Position numbers and translations under genes: made by a program. The notes under the pieces are model-generated. The model had not been told where the DNA came from. It made no database searches and saw nothing but the letters and a program-made list of their open reading frames with translations. 64,000 nucleotides of DNA, taken from the NCBI GenBank assembly GCA_021234155.1, contig JAJEKV010000109.1, forward strand, positions 124,001 to 188,000, read 5' to 3'. Below, piece by piece: positions 32,238-45,159 of this stretch (position 1 is the stretch's first letter; every line of letters begins with the position of its first letter). Origin of the DNA: Isoetes taiwanensis. Taxonomy: Eukaryota > Streptophyta > Lycopodiopsida > Isoetales > Isoetaceae.

Positions 32238-32615
32238 AATGTTAATTAAACCATTGCGTCCAACACATTTAAATTAAAATCCCCCTGAAACCCCCTTTGG
32301 TTTGGGTGCATATTCACATGGAGGGTTACTCCGGGCACCGAGAGCTGTCAGATGGGCATATTTGCCCTTTATTCCTTGATCTGGACTGTACATAGCGATC
32401 CTCGTTTGTGAGGTACGCCTGTACAAGTTCTTGTATAAATACTATAAGAATTGATGGATTGTACTTAATGGTGTTAATTTTGTACATGTATTGTAAGTTT
32501 TTAGGGGCTCTGGCTGTCCTATGTAATCCCCCCGTGTGAATATGCACCCAAACCAAAGGGGGTTTCAGGGGGATTTTAATTTAAATGTGTTGGATGCAAT
32601 GGTTTAATTAATATT
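32238..32615. mobile_element. foldback/MITE-like element with about 90-bp arms
   Basis: The arm at 32238-32330 is repeated inverted at about 32521-32615 with only a few mismatches. Landmarks are TTAATTAAACCATTG, CAACACATTTAAATT, CCCCCTGAAACCCCC and GGGTGCATATTCACA in the left arm and their complements in the right. The 190-bp middle shows no coding capacity. The size (378 bp) and long arms fit a non-autonomous DNA transposon. Target-site duplication is uncertain. Confidence 0.8.
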
Positions 32616-32690
32616 ACTAGTAGTTATATGTTGGTTATTATTTTGCAAAAATTTTTGGGCCCCTCGGGCCCTAATAAAGCCCTTCAGGCA

Positions 32691-32788
32691 GGGCACTGAG
32701 AATAGCGTAAATGCATGTAACAATTTTAGTAAAACCTTTGGGCACTGATAATAGCATAAATGCATGTAACAATTTTAGTAGCACCTTT
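32691..32788. repeat. 49-bp tandem duplication
   Basis: Copies 32691-32739 and 32740-32788 begin GGGCACTGA and end ACCTTT, with about four differences between them. Confidence 0.9.
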
Positions 32789-33118
32789 GCATGTTAAACA
32801 CACTTTTGCATGTAATCCAATCACATGAGGTAAGCTTAGCATGTCATAAACACATAGTTTGATTGTTCAGAACAATAGCTTAAACGCAATATAAAGAGAC
32901 AATTTTTACATCTGTCCATGTAATATTGTGCATGTCATATCTGTGCATGGAAGATTTTTTAGTGCACCAATCGATTATAGCCCTAATAATTTAAAGGTTA
33001 ACACAATTATTTAATCTTCTTTCATCACCCATGGTGCAGCATATATGAGATTCAAATTTACATTAGCTTCCATCACAAAAGTAGAAAGGATAACAAATAA
33101 TATAACGTTTCAAATTTC

Positions 33119-34552
33119 ATGGAGCTGCCATTCCTACATTTTTCCATCACGAGTATTGCTTTGATATTTGGCAGTTTTGCAAACTTATCAGTTTTCACTA
33201 TAAGTTTGCTTTTGCCAAAATCAAAGATGTAGAACTTACTGCTCTTCGCCAGTTCGGAATTGATCTTGGCTACACAGGTGATGATGCATTTTACTCTGAC
33301 CCATGTCGCTATAGTTCATCCAAAACAGCAGGGACACCATATGCCAAATGTGACAGTACAAACTCAAGCATCGTGGAGCTCAATTTCTGGCAGATCGGAT
33401 TGATAGGAATTATTTCTGATCAGGTTAGCTCTTTTACCCATCTTCAAAGTCTTGACCTTTCTTCAAATAGTCTCACTGGCTAGATTCCTCAAGCCATAGG
33501 CAATCTCACTTTTTTTACATATCTTAATCTTGCCAATAATAAACTTCCTGGCTCAATTCCAGAAGAATTTGGTAATCTGGAAAAATTGATTAACTTTTAT
33601 GCTGAACATAACCAATTGACAAGGTCTATTCCTTCTTCTGTTGGAAACCTTACACAGCTTCAAGGATTTCGTGTCTACCATAATTTCCTTAATGGCAGCA
33701 TCCCCTCTCAGCTTGGCAACTGTATCAGCCTAACAACCTTTAGACTCCAAGAGAACTCTTTTTCTGGTGAGGCCTTCTTCCTTACAAAGTTAGTGAATAT
33801 AGAATACATAGATCTCTCTTACAATAACTTTTCTGGAGACATTTTTAAGTATGTGCAGGGTTTAAACATTCTGTACCGAGCACATTTTAGAAAAAACCAT
33901 TTCACAGGCTATCCATCAGCCATTTCAGGCACACTTTCATATCTAGACGTAGCATTTAACCAAATATCAGGAAGCATTCCACAGAACTTTGGTGGGGAGT
34001 CTTTGTCTTATATGTTCCTTGATCACAATAATCTTGAAGGGGAAATCCCTGCCAAAAGCTTTTCTTCCATGACCAACCTTGAAATGTTAGATCTTTCCCA
34101 CACTGTTCTCAATGGTTCTGCATCCAAGTTTAGAGCCTACCTGCCATCAACAGACATAAACCTTGCCTTTAATTATTTTATAGATTCCAGTCCAGTGGAA
34201 TTCAGATGCTCTTCTCCAAATTCTACTTTACTTGATCACTGTACACCCTCTACAACAGGCAATGTTCAAGGTTTTGCAATCAATGCAGGGGGTGAGAATA
34301 TAACCTTCCAAGGTGTAGAGTTTCAATATGACCAACATGAGTGGGAACATGGATTTGGCCTCCATATATGACAGTTCAAGAAATTGGGCTGTGGAGAATT
34401 CAGAAACTGCTAAGATCATAAGCCAACCAGACCTGACAGGTCTTCCAGAGTTATATAGAACCATGCGCAAATCAGGAGAGTATTTAGCTTACCATGGAAC
34501 CCAGTTGCAGCTGATAACTGAAGGTGCTAGAATACAGCCCAGGAAGTGCTGA
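33119..34552 (+). pseudogene. LRR-malectin receptor-like kinase, extracellular part
   Basis: ATG at 33119 begins a hydrophobic signal-like segment (MELPFLHFSITSIALIFGSF). After a one-base shift, the main frame runs from about 33200: DVELTALRQF, a Cys-containing cap (DPCRYSS, YAKCDS), then LRRs such as LQSLDLSSNSLTG. A TAG at 33481-33483 sits where the repeat normally has a residue between LTG and IP. Repeats continue (NLANNKLPGSIPEEFGNL, LNGSIPSQLGN, NQISGSIPQNFG) to about 34190. FAINAGGENITFQGVEFQYD then starts the malectin-like domain and stops at 34371. The next part, SSRNWAVENSETAK and LYRTMRKSGEYLAYHGTQL, is in another frame to 34552. This order matches the plant LRR-VIII-2 group. Transmembrane and kinase parts are missing. 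Confidence 0.8.
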
Positions 34553-34555
34553 ATC

Positions 34556-35180
34556 GCCAAGAACAGGGCAAGGCCAGGCCGAATTAGATGAGAAGCAAAA
34601 CCTAAACCCTCAAACCAGAGAAACGCCCTGGGCCTCGGGCCTAGACCTCAAAAAAAAAATTCGACCAGGCGCATGTGGCTCTAAAGTTTTTTGTAGATCT
34701 ATTTTTTTTTTAGCACGTTTACACAAACACAAGTTGACACTTTGAAGCAATTTTAGAGTGTCCACGTTGACGCCAAATGGGATTTTTTTGCAAGTGGATG
34801 CTATTCCAACCGTTTGATTCCATCTACGGTGAAGAAACTACATGGAAATTCCAGCGTGTTCAGGGGCGCTGGCATTAGAGAGAACGAGAATTCGTATTGG
34901 CTTGTTCCCATCTCTATTTTTGCTGCAATTTTTTCCCTTTAGGCCTGCCGGCTGCCTCTGCCGGAATCCACAAAGAGGTCGCTGGAGGTCATTTGAATCT
35001 ACACAAGAGAGGTCGCTTGCGCTAGAGGAGTACCTCTTTATTTTTTTCTCAAACCCAAAAAACATCTCCACCAAAGCAGAAAGCGATTGTGCAATGTGGC
35101 GCCAGCAATGAAGAACGTCTAGTAGGTAAAATTCGCAGGTGATACGTTTGCAATCTAATTACTCGTGGGGATGACCAAAT
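34556..35180. other. no supported gene
   Basis: Linker between two pseudogenes, with an A-run near 34652 and a T-run near 34700. The 89-residue open frame at 34842-35111 has no recognised motif. Confidence 0.45.
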
Positions 35181-35187
35181 TTTCAGC

Positions 35188-37626
35188 TTGAGAAGAAACC
35201 CCAAGTATGGTAAGTATGCTAAATTTTTTTCAACACTCTGTGAAATGATGAATTATGGCTTTCCTAGTTGGATGCCACCTCTAATCCCGTCCTTGAAACC
35301 GTCCATTAAGAAAAGCAAAGATACATCCAGGCTCTGTTCATTAAGCAATATTGCATCTGTACAACTAGGTCAAGAATTGGATCTAGCACCACAAAATAGA
35401 CCGTTTATTGAGTCTGATTCTGCCTCATTGGTCTTTCTTCTGAAGAAATACGGATATCAGAATGACCTTGCAAAGGGAAAATTCATTCATGCTTGGATTG
35501 CTAATTATAGGCATGAAGAAGATAAACTAGTTGGCAATTGTCTTATAGAGATGTATCTTAATTGTGGAAACATGGAGGATGCCATATTTATATTTGAAAG
35601 GATGAAGACGCGGAATTCATTTATATGGAGTACCATTATTAGGGCATACACTTGGAAATCAGGCGGGGAGAGAGGGCTCTTGAGACATTTTTCCGATGAA
35701 AGATGAGGGAGCAATGCCGATAAAGTATACTTTACGTGCAATTTTGGATGCATGTTCTAGTCCGGAGGATATTGAAATGGGAAGATATTTACACCCTCAT
35801 TGTGAAGAAGGGGCTGGACAATAATCTTGTTGTTGGAACTACACTTGTAAAGATGTATGGAAAGTGCAAAAGCATTATGGAGGCTCAAGGGATATTTGAT
35901 AGCATGCCTCATAGAAATACTATAACATGGAGTTCTCTAATTGATGCATCGGGCTCTCCATTATTTATGCAAATGCTTATGGAAAGAGTCATCCCAAGCC
36001 GAGTAACATTCATAAGTGTACTTGAAGCTTGCGAATTCTTTGGCGTCTTAGATCAAAGACTAAATGGGTGCATGCATGTGGTAATATCCATGGACATGCA
36101 TCACATGTAGTTATAGCAACATTCTCATAAACGCATACAAAAATTGTGCATGTTTGTATGATGCATGGTTTATCTTTGTTAGAATAGTAAAAGCAGGGAT
36201 GTACTTTCACGGACATCAATTATTGCAACATATGCTCATTACAATTACAATAAAGAAGCTCTCCAACTTTTTAATGAAATGCAGCTATATCGTGATGTCA
36301 CTCCATACAAATATACATTTGTAAATGTACTTGATGCCCTGTTCTAATTTATCATCCCTCGCCGGATGGCAAGCACATACACTCTTGTAGTATATGTAAT
36401 AACCTAGTATCCAACTCTCTGTTATTGGGACAGCCCTTATAATTATGTATAGTAATTGTAGAAGTTTGGGAGATGCATTTAGGACATTTCAACAAATGCC
36501 TCAACAAGATATATCCATCCGACAGCCATAATTACAAAGACATTGTCAAGGTGGCTATGAAAAGGAAGCTATTTTGCTTTTTGAGGAACGCAAGTGGAAA
36601 AGCTTGGTCCCAAATAATATTACCTTTCTCGGTCTTTTGAAGCATGCTCAAGTTTAGCGAGGGGAAGAGGTTGCATGGAAACATTCTACGTCTTGGCTTG
36701 GAGTTAGATATTACGGTAGCCAACGCCATAGTAAACATGTATGGGGAGTATGGTTGTATGGAGGATCACGAAACAACATTTTCCAAGTTACCCGACTTCG
36801 ACATGATTTTGTTGAATCGACTATTGCAATGTATACCAAGTGTATGAACCTAGAGAATCTTGAGGCCTTGTTTGATGATATGCCCTACGAGAGATATGGT
36901 TCCTTGGAATACCATGGTTAGCGGCATGTCTTGATAATAACAAGCGGCCAAAAGCATCAAAGTTTTGCCAACAAATGCAAAGGGAAGGTATGGCACCAAA
37001 TAAGATTACTTTTATTAGCATTCTTGATGTTACAAGCGTAATGTAGGACCCATCTCGTGAGGAAAAGCATATCCATGCCCTCATGGTAGCCCATGGATTT
37101 GAATCGGATGTTCCCCTTGCAAGTGCACTTATCAACATGTACGCCAATTGTGGTAGTTTATCTCATGTTCAAGCAATATTCGACAGGTTCATCAAGCGGG
37201 ACATTTCTTTGTGGAATGCCATATTTAAAGCATACAGTCAGAATGGTTATGATAAGGAAGCCATCGAGCTTTTTCAGCAAATGGAAATCTTGCAAGATGA
37301 GAAGACCTTCATACAAGTTTTCTCTTAGATGCGATCATGCGGGTTGGCTTGACGAGAGCTGTCATTTGTTCGCCATGATGTGTATCGATCACGGTATTGT
37401 TCCCATTGTGGAACATTACACTTGCATAGTTGACAACTTTGGTCGGGTTGGATGGCTTGATCAAGTTGACGATATAGTAAATAGCATGCCTGTTCAATCA
37501 TCCATCACATTGTGGTCTGCTTTTCTCAATTCTTGTGCAATTTATGGTGATGCAGCAGGAGGAATCGTTGCGGTTAAGCATATATGTGAAATGACAGCAT
37601 ATTATACCTCAGCAACAGATATTTAA
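35188..37626 (+). pseudogene. PLS-class PPR protein, multiply broken
   Basis: About 2.4 kb of PPR motifs in changing frames. The first frame (35188-35706) reads AKGKFIHAWIANY, VGNCLIEMYLNCGNMEDAI and MKTRNSFIWSTIIRAY. Then, after a shift near 35690, GRYLHPHIVKKGLDNNLVVG and GTTLVKMYGKCKSIMEAQ, and later EALQLFNEMQLYRDVTP (about 36254-36304), ASALINMYANCGSLSHVQ and RDISLWNAIFKAYSQNGYDK. The end (37330-37626) contains HGIVPIVEHYTCIVDNFGR and SITLWSAFLNSCAIYGDA, which is the E-type extension of editing-factor PPRs; no DYW domain is seen. At least six shifts or stops occur. Such proteins bind organelle transcripts; this copy cannot. Confidence 0.8.
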
Positions 37627-37819
37627 ATCTACTCTAGATCAAGACATTGCTTGTGCCTTGTGCTCCAACAGTGTGTAGTGCTGCCCAATGATGTTTCAGT
37701 AACTGGCACTATCTCTCTGGCACCTCTTCTGCACGTGTTGAAGCAGCCCTGCTGAATGAGCAGCAGGTTTGTACTCACCATAGAGAATGCCATGTACTAG
37801 ACATTCCTAGCACTGAAAC

Positions 37820-39444
37820 TGTGACGGGCCTGGCCAGTTAACCTTTATGGTAATAGGAGATCCCATCAATCTCGACCATTGGATCTACTTAAGCTTAAAA
37901 ACTTAAGAAATTAACTCATGCATCTGCAACAATAACACTTAGGTAAAGAATCTAATCTTTGTACATATTCTAAGGTTCCAAACATGTACTTGCCCATTAC
38001 TCAGCAATATCCCTGCACACTATGAATGATCTTAATAATTGTAACTTCAAGCCCATATATAATAATAATAATAGTAATAATAATCAAGTTTATTGAATAG
38101 CAATCCACACACTTCCACTCTCGCCTTTCCGAAGCTTGGCTACTTTCCGGAGCATCTCACACCTCTGCTTACACCATCAACCACGGGGTTAGTCACACGG
38201 ACTAAGTGGGGATCGGGGATCTAGGATATCTAGCATCAACAATACAAAGCATTAACCTAGAACAACAGCCTAACCTTACCGTAGCCTCGCCCCTGCAATC
38301 CAAGTAACTAGTCCAACAAGCATGACCAATGTAACTTAATTCCAACAAAGACGACCACATATATAATAACCAAGCAATCATAGCATCAACATTGCAACCA
38401 ATATTCCTCTGGGTCTGAGCAAGGTCAACTCGGCTGATCAGGCCAGTGACATAGAGGCGGGGTAACCACGTGTGTACACACCCATCCACGCTGCGTCCAG
38501 CATTGGAGGACCACTTAACTGTGCATGACGTTGTACCATACGGTACCAACGCCCGATGTTCAAATAATACCATAGCACTGTGCAATAACCGCGAGTCTAG
38601 ACCATCGCACCTAGACTCCGGCCCCAGAGGTCTATATCAAAGAATTATACTACACATAGATCACAATACTATGAATTCCACCCAATATCAATTAGGCACA
38701 TTTCCATATCAAATTTACCTTAGAAATTCCATAATTTACACCTCATGAAAGGAAATCCTCATATAAACATTACTATCTCTACCATGGAACATGCAATGCC
38801 CGGTGCTTAAGCAAAATACAACCTCAACTAATATCTTATTACTTTTAACTAGATCAACTTCCTTCACATTACTACTTATAACCTTAATGACGGTGGCTTC
38901 CATAACCCTGCTAACTAGTTTATTAAATTGGTTAATATGCTCGCTATCCATTAACCATGCATGCCTATTCATGACCATGCTCATATGATTTAACTCCAAG
39001 TTTATACTATGTTCAAAGCAATCATTATTAAATCAACACAGCTATACAAACACTAGAAAACCCCAGGTGTAAGGCTTGATCCCCACCTGGAAATCCCGCT
39101 TGCTTCTTCTGCACTCCCAGCAATGCTCCCAGATCTCTGCACGCAACTCGCTCCTTCAGCAATCCATCTGCAATCTATCTCCTTCCGAATGCTTCACTAT
39201 CACATAAAAGACTTCTTTCCCCATGGAAAACTCCTTCCCCCCAAGAAATCAAGAATAATATTGTTGCACTTATATAACCTAGCAATGCCCTTGCATGCAT
39301 GCATGCATACACTGCATGCATGGACACATTGCATGCATGTATTCCTAGCACATAATCATTTATTTTACCTTGAAAATGCACTCTTATATAATGGCAACGT
39401 TACTTACATCTTAATGTTGGTGCTAGGTTGCTAGGTCCGTTACA
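37820..39444 (-). repeat. LTR, left (3' LTR of the minus-strand element)
   Basis: 1625 bp, TGTGACGG to CCGTTACA on the plus strand. It contains an (ATA)n-like stretch at about 38058-38085 and a run of GCATGCAT palindromes at about 39292-39337. Near-identical to the right LTR except in a few short clusters. Confidence 0.92.
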
Positions 39445-41605
39445 GTCTCTCCTCCAAAAATTCAACCCATGTCCTCATGGGTATATCTTAGAGCACTCAT
39501 GAAAAGTCCAGTTTGTATCTCCCTTTGTGACATCTTCCTTGGAACAAACCCAACCATTGATCTATATTTTTTTTATAGTCTGCCTCCTTAATTACTCATG
39601 TCTCTTCCCTTTATTCTTTCATATCTTAATCCTCAATTCAATATACTCCCAAATAAATACAATTTTGTCCATTAGGACTGACCCATCCTTGTCAAACACA
39701 ATTGCTTAGCCTTCCAATCCAAGATGATGCATCTCCAAACTTGAAAATTCAAAGCTAGCTTCATACAAGTAATTTAAGCTAAAGGAAAGATACATATTAG
39801 ATAAATGCACGACCCTTCTAACTTTCAATTTAACATACTGCCAAGTCTAGAACTAACTCAAATATTATGAGTATACTACATATCCAATTCAATATAATAA
39901 ACGTAATGCAGTTAATGCAACTTTTCATAAAGAAGGTACGTGCCATAGAAAAAAAACCCACCATTCCAAAGAGATACTCAGGTCGAACTAGATATGTAAT
40001 CTCTCGAGACTTCTTGGGTGGCCAAATCCAAAAAGTAACAAGCAAAATACATAATCAAGTCCCCAGTCACCGGTATCTTATAGCTAGGTAACATACTTAA
40101 GTTGATACAAGGGATCCCATAAGAATTATAACCCATGGTACAGAGAATTCCTCTACGAGTTCATCCAATGACATTGAAGTATCCTAGGCTATACACTTGG
40201 CCTCTATATTTAAACTACTTCCATACATATTACCCCATCACACTGGTTAGTCTTTCAACAAGATTTTATAGGCATCAATTGCCGTTAATTTCAGTGAAGC
40301 TCTTACTTCATGTATTTCGTTCACAACTTCAATCCTTTGACTGTATCCTTAATCAAGTAATGCAATCACCATCCCTCCATTAATTTACAATCATTTCTAG
40401 CTTGCCAAATAATTACAATACATGGAAGCACCATTACTAGATGTACTTACAACTCTTCTATTACGTTCTAAGATTTTCAAAAATGGCACTTCCCCATATC
40501 TATACATTCCCCTCTGCCTTTATCTCATATCTGGGCTTTATCTGACAACTCTTTCGTTCAACTTCATGGTTTACCTACTACCACGATTAAATATGTTATT
40601 CCTCTATTCATCGTCTTCTTCTTCCTTATCCATAAGATAGATAACATTGTTCAATCTTGGCCAATCAATTCTTCAATCTGCCATAATTTAAGTGTATATC
40701 ATTCTCTAAATATAAATGCGTAACCTGACCACTTTGTTCCATTAAGTGCTTTCTTATACTTCAAGAATTTTTTTGCAAGGCCAAGAACTTTTTCAAGGCT
40801 ATCACCGACTATTCTAGCCATAACCCTAAGGCCAACAACTTTATAGATCTCAAGTAGGACCATGATGTAATCATGACATTTCCTTCTATGTCACACATCT
40901 GCTATTTACACATGAGCTTCAATCTGACTATCATGCCAATCTTATTTTATAACCATATCTAAGCTTTCTCAAAACTTGTCTTACAACCACCGTGTTGTAA
41001 CCTTATCCAACCATAGCCTGAATGCTATCAACTTAGCAACTTATTGTTATTTTACCACTAGATAGCAATATATAGATGCTTTTGGTTTTTTCTCAATTTT
41101 TAGCTTCAAAAGGATGCACCTAACATCACATCAAGAATCTTATTCATCCGATATGGTGAGATGAACCTTCCCTGAATATCATAGGCATTATATATCATGC
41201 ACTGCTTATTCCAAATTTTCTTGCCACCAGAGTATACTACTATGAGATCACATCTACACTATAAGGAGTGGTTACCAAAGTGAAACGCAATACCTATAAC
41301 TTAATCTCCCTCAAGCATCACTTCCATGCTATGCGCACATTGGCAACCCTAAATCAAAGTTAGCCCCTTGATGAAGTACATTTTTCTAGCTTATCTGCTT
41401 TGCAGGATAGAAAATCAACCAAGATTATAGAAATACCATGTAATCAATTTCACATACCTTCATAAAACAATTTGTCATGCCTCCTCTAAAGCCATCATCT
41501 CCACATATATTCAATTGAATACTATTAGCATAATCCAACAACCTCAACTTGAATCTAGACTTCGTTATCATACATCCAAGGATCCAACTATGCTCTGATA
41601 CCAAC
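39445..41605 (-). other. internal region of the LTR element, no coding capacity
   Basis: Open frames do not exceed about 80 residues and show no retrotransposon motif. At the left end the minus strand gives a purine-rich GGAGGAGAGAC directly before the 3' LTR, which fits a polypurine tract (39445-39455). At the right end is the tRNA primer-binding site. Confidence 0.8.
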
Positions 41606-43242
41606 TGTGACGGGCCTGGCCAGTTAACCTTTATGGTAACAGGAGATCCCATCAATCTCGACCATTGGATCTACTTAAGCTTAAAAACTTAAGAAATTAA
41701 CTCATGCATCTGCAACAATAACACTTAGGTAAAGAATCTAATCTTTGTACATATTCTAAGGTTCCAAACATGTACTTGCCCATTACTCAGCAATATCCCT
41801 GCACACTATGAATGATCTTAATAATTGTAACTTCAAGCCCATATATAATAATAATAATAGTAATAATAATCAAGTTTATTGAATAGCAATCCACACACTT
41901 CCACTCTCGCCTTTCCGAAGCTTGGCTACTTTCCGGAGCATCTCACACCTCTGCTTACACCATCAACCACGGGGTTAGTCACACGGACTAAGTGGGGATC
42001 GGGGATCTAGGATATCTAGCATCAACAATACAAAGCATTAACCTAGAACAACAAAATTCTAACCTTACAGTAGCCTCGCCTACCGCAATCCAAGTAACTA
42101 GTCCAACAAGCATGACCAATGTAACTTAATTCCAACAAAGACGACCACATATATAATAACCAAGCAATCATAGCATCAACATTGCAACCAATATTCCTCT
42201 GGGTCTGAGCAAGGTCAACTTTCGGTGACAAAGCCCGGTGACATAAAGGCGGGGTAACCACGCGTGTGTACACACCCATCCACGCCAAGGCGTCCGATTG
42301 GAGGACCACTTAGCGTGCATGACGTTGTACCATACGGTACATCAACGCCCGATGTTCAAATAATACCATAGCATTGCAATAATCACGAGTCTAGACCATC
42401 GCACCTAGACTCCGGCCCCAGAGGTCTATATCAAAGAATTATACTACACATAGATCACAATACTATGAATTCCACCCAATATCAATTAGGCACATTTCCA
42501 TATCAAATTTACCTTAGAAATTCCATAATTTACACCTCATGCAACAAAGGAAATCCTCATATAAACATTACTATCTCTACCATGCAACATGCAATGCCCG
42601 GTGCTTAAGCAAAATACAACCTCAACTAATATCTTATTACTTTTAACTAGATCAACTTCCTTCACATTACTACTTATAACCTTAATGACGGTGGCTTCCA
42701 TAACCCTGCTAACTAGTTTATTAAATTGGTTAATATGCTCGCTATCCATTAACCATGCATGCCTATTCATGACCATGCTCATATGATTTAACTCCAAGTT
42801 TATACTATGTTCAAAGCAATCATTATTAAATCAACACAGCTATACAAACACTAGAAAACCCCAGGTGTAAGGCTTGATCCCCACCTGGAAATCCCGCTTG
42901 CTTCTTCTGCACTCCCAGCAATGCTCCCAGATCTCTGCACGCAACTCGCTCCTTCAGCAATCCATCTGCAATCTATCTCCTTCCGAATGCTTCACTATCA
43001 CATAAAAGACTTCTTTCCCCATGGAAAACTCCTTCCCCCCAAGAAATCAAGAATAATATTGTTGCACTTATATAACCTAGCAATGCCCTTGCATGCATGC
43101 ATGCATACACTGCATACATGGACACATTGCATGCATGTATTCCTAGCACATAATCATTTATTTTACCTTGAAAATGCACTCTTATATAATGGCAACGTTA
43201 CTTACATCTTAATGTTGGTGCTAGGTTGCTAGGTCCGTTACA
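41606..43242 (-). repeat. LTR, right (5' LTR of the minus-strand element)
   Basis: 1637 bp, the same termini as the left copy. Differences from it fall in about ten short blocks, for instance at 42050-42080, 42222-42250 and 42285-42345; long stretches are identical. Confidence 0.92.
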
Positions 43243-43247
43243 GAAAC

Positions 43248-44830
43248 TAGGATGGGAACAATATTATGGCCCTTTTCTTCTGCAATTTTAAATATTGGGT
43301 TGCATGTTTTCAGGCCTGAGAGAACGGCCCGTCGCTCGAGGACAATTCACCTTAAATCTGATAATTCAGCTGATCTTTACACAATTATGATTGAGATAGC
43401 AATGTTTCCGACCTATATTCTTGATGGTCCTCATTGCTAGCAAGAGCAGAATAAAAGAAGTTCAAGTCGAAAAGTTTAATATAATGAGTATGTGTTGTAA
43501 ATAGTTATGAAACGTTTGGCTTGAGTCATGGCAAGTTGATGGCAAACATGGTACAAATTAAGGCACTGAGGTCTAAGATGAGATATTTGGGGGCTCATGT
43601 TTTTCCTTCACAGCCATGCGATGATGGACATGAAATTTAGGAGCACTGGATTTTAGCAGTAAAGGTCAAAACTATGTTTGAGGGGGCCTTCACAAGCTAG
43701 TTAGTGTCTTTGTCGAGCAAGAGTTTACAAGAAACACTAGAAGGGGACCATCCATGCAAGGCGTCCTACATCAAAGTGCAGAAACATTGCTGGCCACATG
43801 GATAATCCAGTTTATGTGCTTCCCTTGAATGGGATATTGGGCAGCTGTCATAAGAATTGTGGAATCTCCATCTTATATGTTACATTGGAATTCTATACCA
43901 AGGTTCAATTGATCGTACTCTTCTACATGGGCGTGCCAATGTGGATTATGTAGGGGCTGCTGGAGCCTTTGCTAAAGCTGCAAAACGGTCCTCTTTTCTA
44001 ATTTATTTGGTCCCACTTGTCTCGCCTTCATCGAGTGAGACGTAGGAGCTTTTTGAAGCACGTCACACATATAGTTTTGGCATATGTATGTCCCCCCCCC
44101 CAAACCAGTTGTTTAGATTCAACAATACGGAGCAGTTTACCAGTTGCACAATCATTTTCCAGTTCCACAATTGCGACATCATTGGCAGGTCAGACACATG
44201 CAACAATAGACATATGGAGATGATGAAGACCTTAGATCCTTCTATTGGTGTACTAGCATCTCCCATTTGGTTCATTTTATGCATTCACATATACCACAAG
44301 CTGCCAAAATTCTCTTGAGTGGTTGTGGAAATGTGGGTCTGTATCTTCTCCTCTGGATTTACTGTTTTTTGACGACTAATAAGGAAATGAATTTTAAGTT
44401 AGTTTTGAACAAAAGATAAAGCCTAGAATGATCACATTCTTTATTCACCTGATCACATTTGCTTAAAAAGTTGAACTGATACAATCATATTTGTTTATAT
44501 TGCCAAGGTTAAAATGTCAGTTCTTTGTAAAGTTCCTAGAAATGTTTTAATTGGAAGACAAATTCCAGTTTTGAAATTGTAAAGAGTTGTATAAAAATAT
44601 GAAGTTAAAAGCAAGCACATATGTTGAATTAGGAAGTGAATGTAAAACTCATTATTACTACATGCTTATTTCTGCTTGTCGCTGAAGTTGGTTCATTGAT
44701 CAAAATTCCTATGCTTATAGGGCTGTTGCTTGGAAGGAAAGAGTAGTCATCGAATTTCGTGTTGCAAACATACTCTCTTAAACCCTTTGGGCAGAGCAAG
44801 ATGGTTAATAGCCTGGGAGTTTCTTTTCGG
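43248..44830. other. no supported gene
   Basis: Short open frames (62-76 residues) on the plus strand at 43252, 43857, 44017 and 44088 have no recognised motif. A C-run lies at about 44092-44101. Confidence 0.45.
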
Positions 44831-44837
44831 GAAAACT

Positions 44838-45150
44838 ACCAAAATACCCCTAGGAGTTTATGTAATTACCAAAATGCCCTTATAAGTTTCAAAATTACCA
44901 AAATGCCCCTGGCTGAAATAAATACACTATATAAAATAAACATACAAACAAATTACCAATTTGCCCCTGCACACCAAACTTAATTGCCAAAATACCCCTA
45001 CACACTGAACTTAATTACCAAATTCCATTACATACCAATTTTGATCAATCTACATCAAACTAATCACCAAAATGCCCTACACACCAAACTTAATTACCAA
45101 AATACCCCTACATACTAAACTTAATTACCAAAATGCCCTTACATACTTAT
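44838..45150. repeat. degenerate minisatellite, unit with ACCAAAATRCCCC
   Basis: About nine imperfect copies of a unit built on AATTACCAAAATGCCCCT, often followed by ACACACCAAACTT, with spacings of roughly 25-45 bp. It is AT-rich apart from the CCCC core. No coding role is apparent. Confidence 0.75.
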
Positions 45151-45159
45151 CCTACTCAA

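Larger units (their letters stand above)
37820..43242 (-). mobile_element. complete non-autonomous LTR retrotransposon
   Basis: Two LTRs (37820-39444 and 41606-43242) flank 2161 bp of internal sequence. GAAAC at 37815-37819 and 43243-43247 is the 5-bp target-site duplication. The primer-binding site lies on the minus strand next to the right LTR (TTGGTATCAGAG at 41593-41604, complementary to the plant initiator Met-tRNA 3' end), so transcription runs right to left. The internal region has no gag, protease, RT or integrase motif on either strand, so the element must borrow proteins from another element, as in LARD or TRIM types. It is inserted just downstream of the PPR pseudogene. Confidence 0.92.

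Noticed and set aside
38736-38999. Minus-strand ORF repeated at 42537-42797
   Set aside because: The same frame occurs in both LTRs simply because they are copies; composition and motifs do not suggest a protein.
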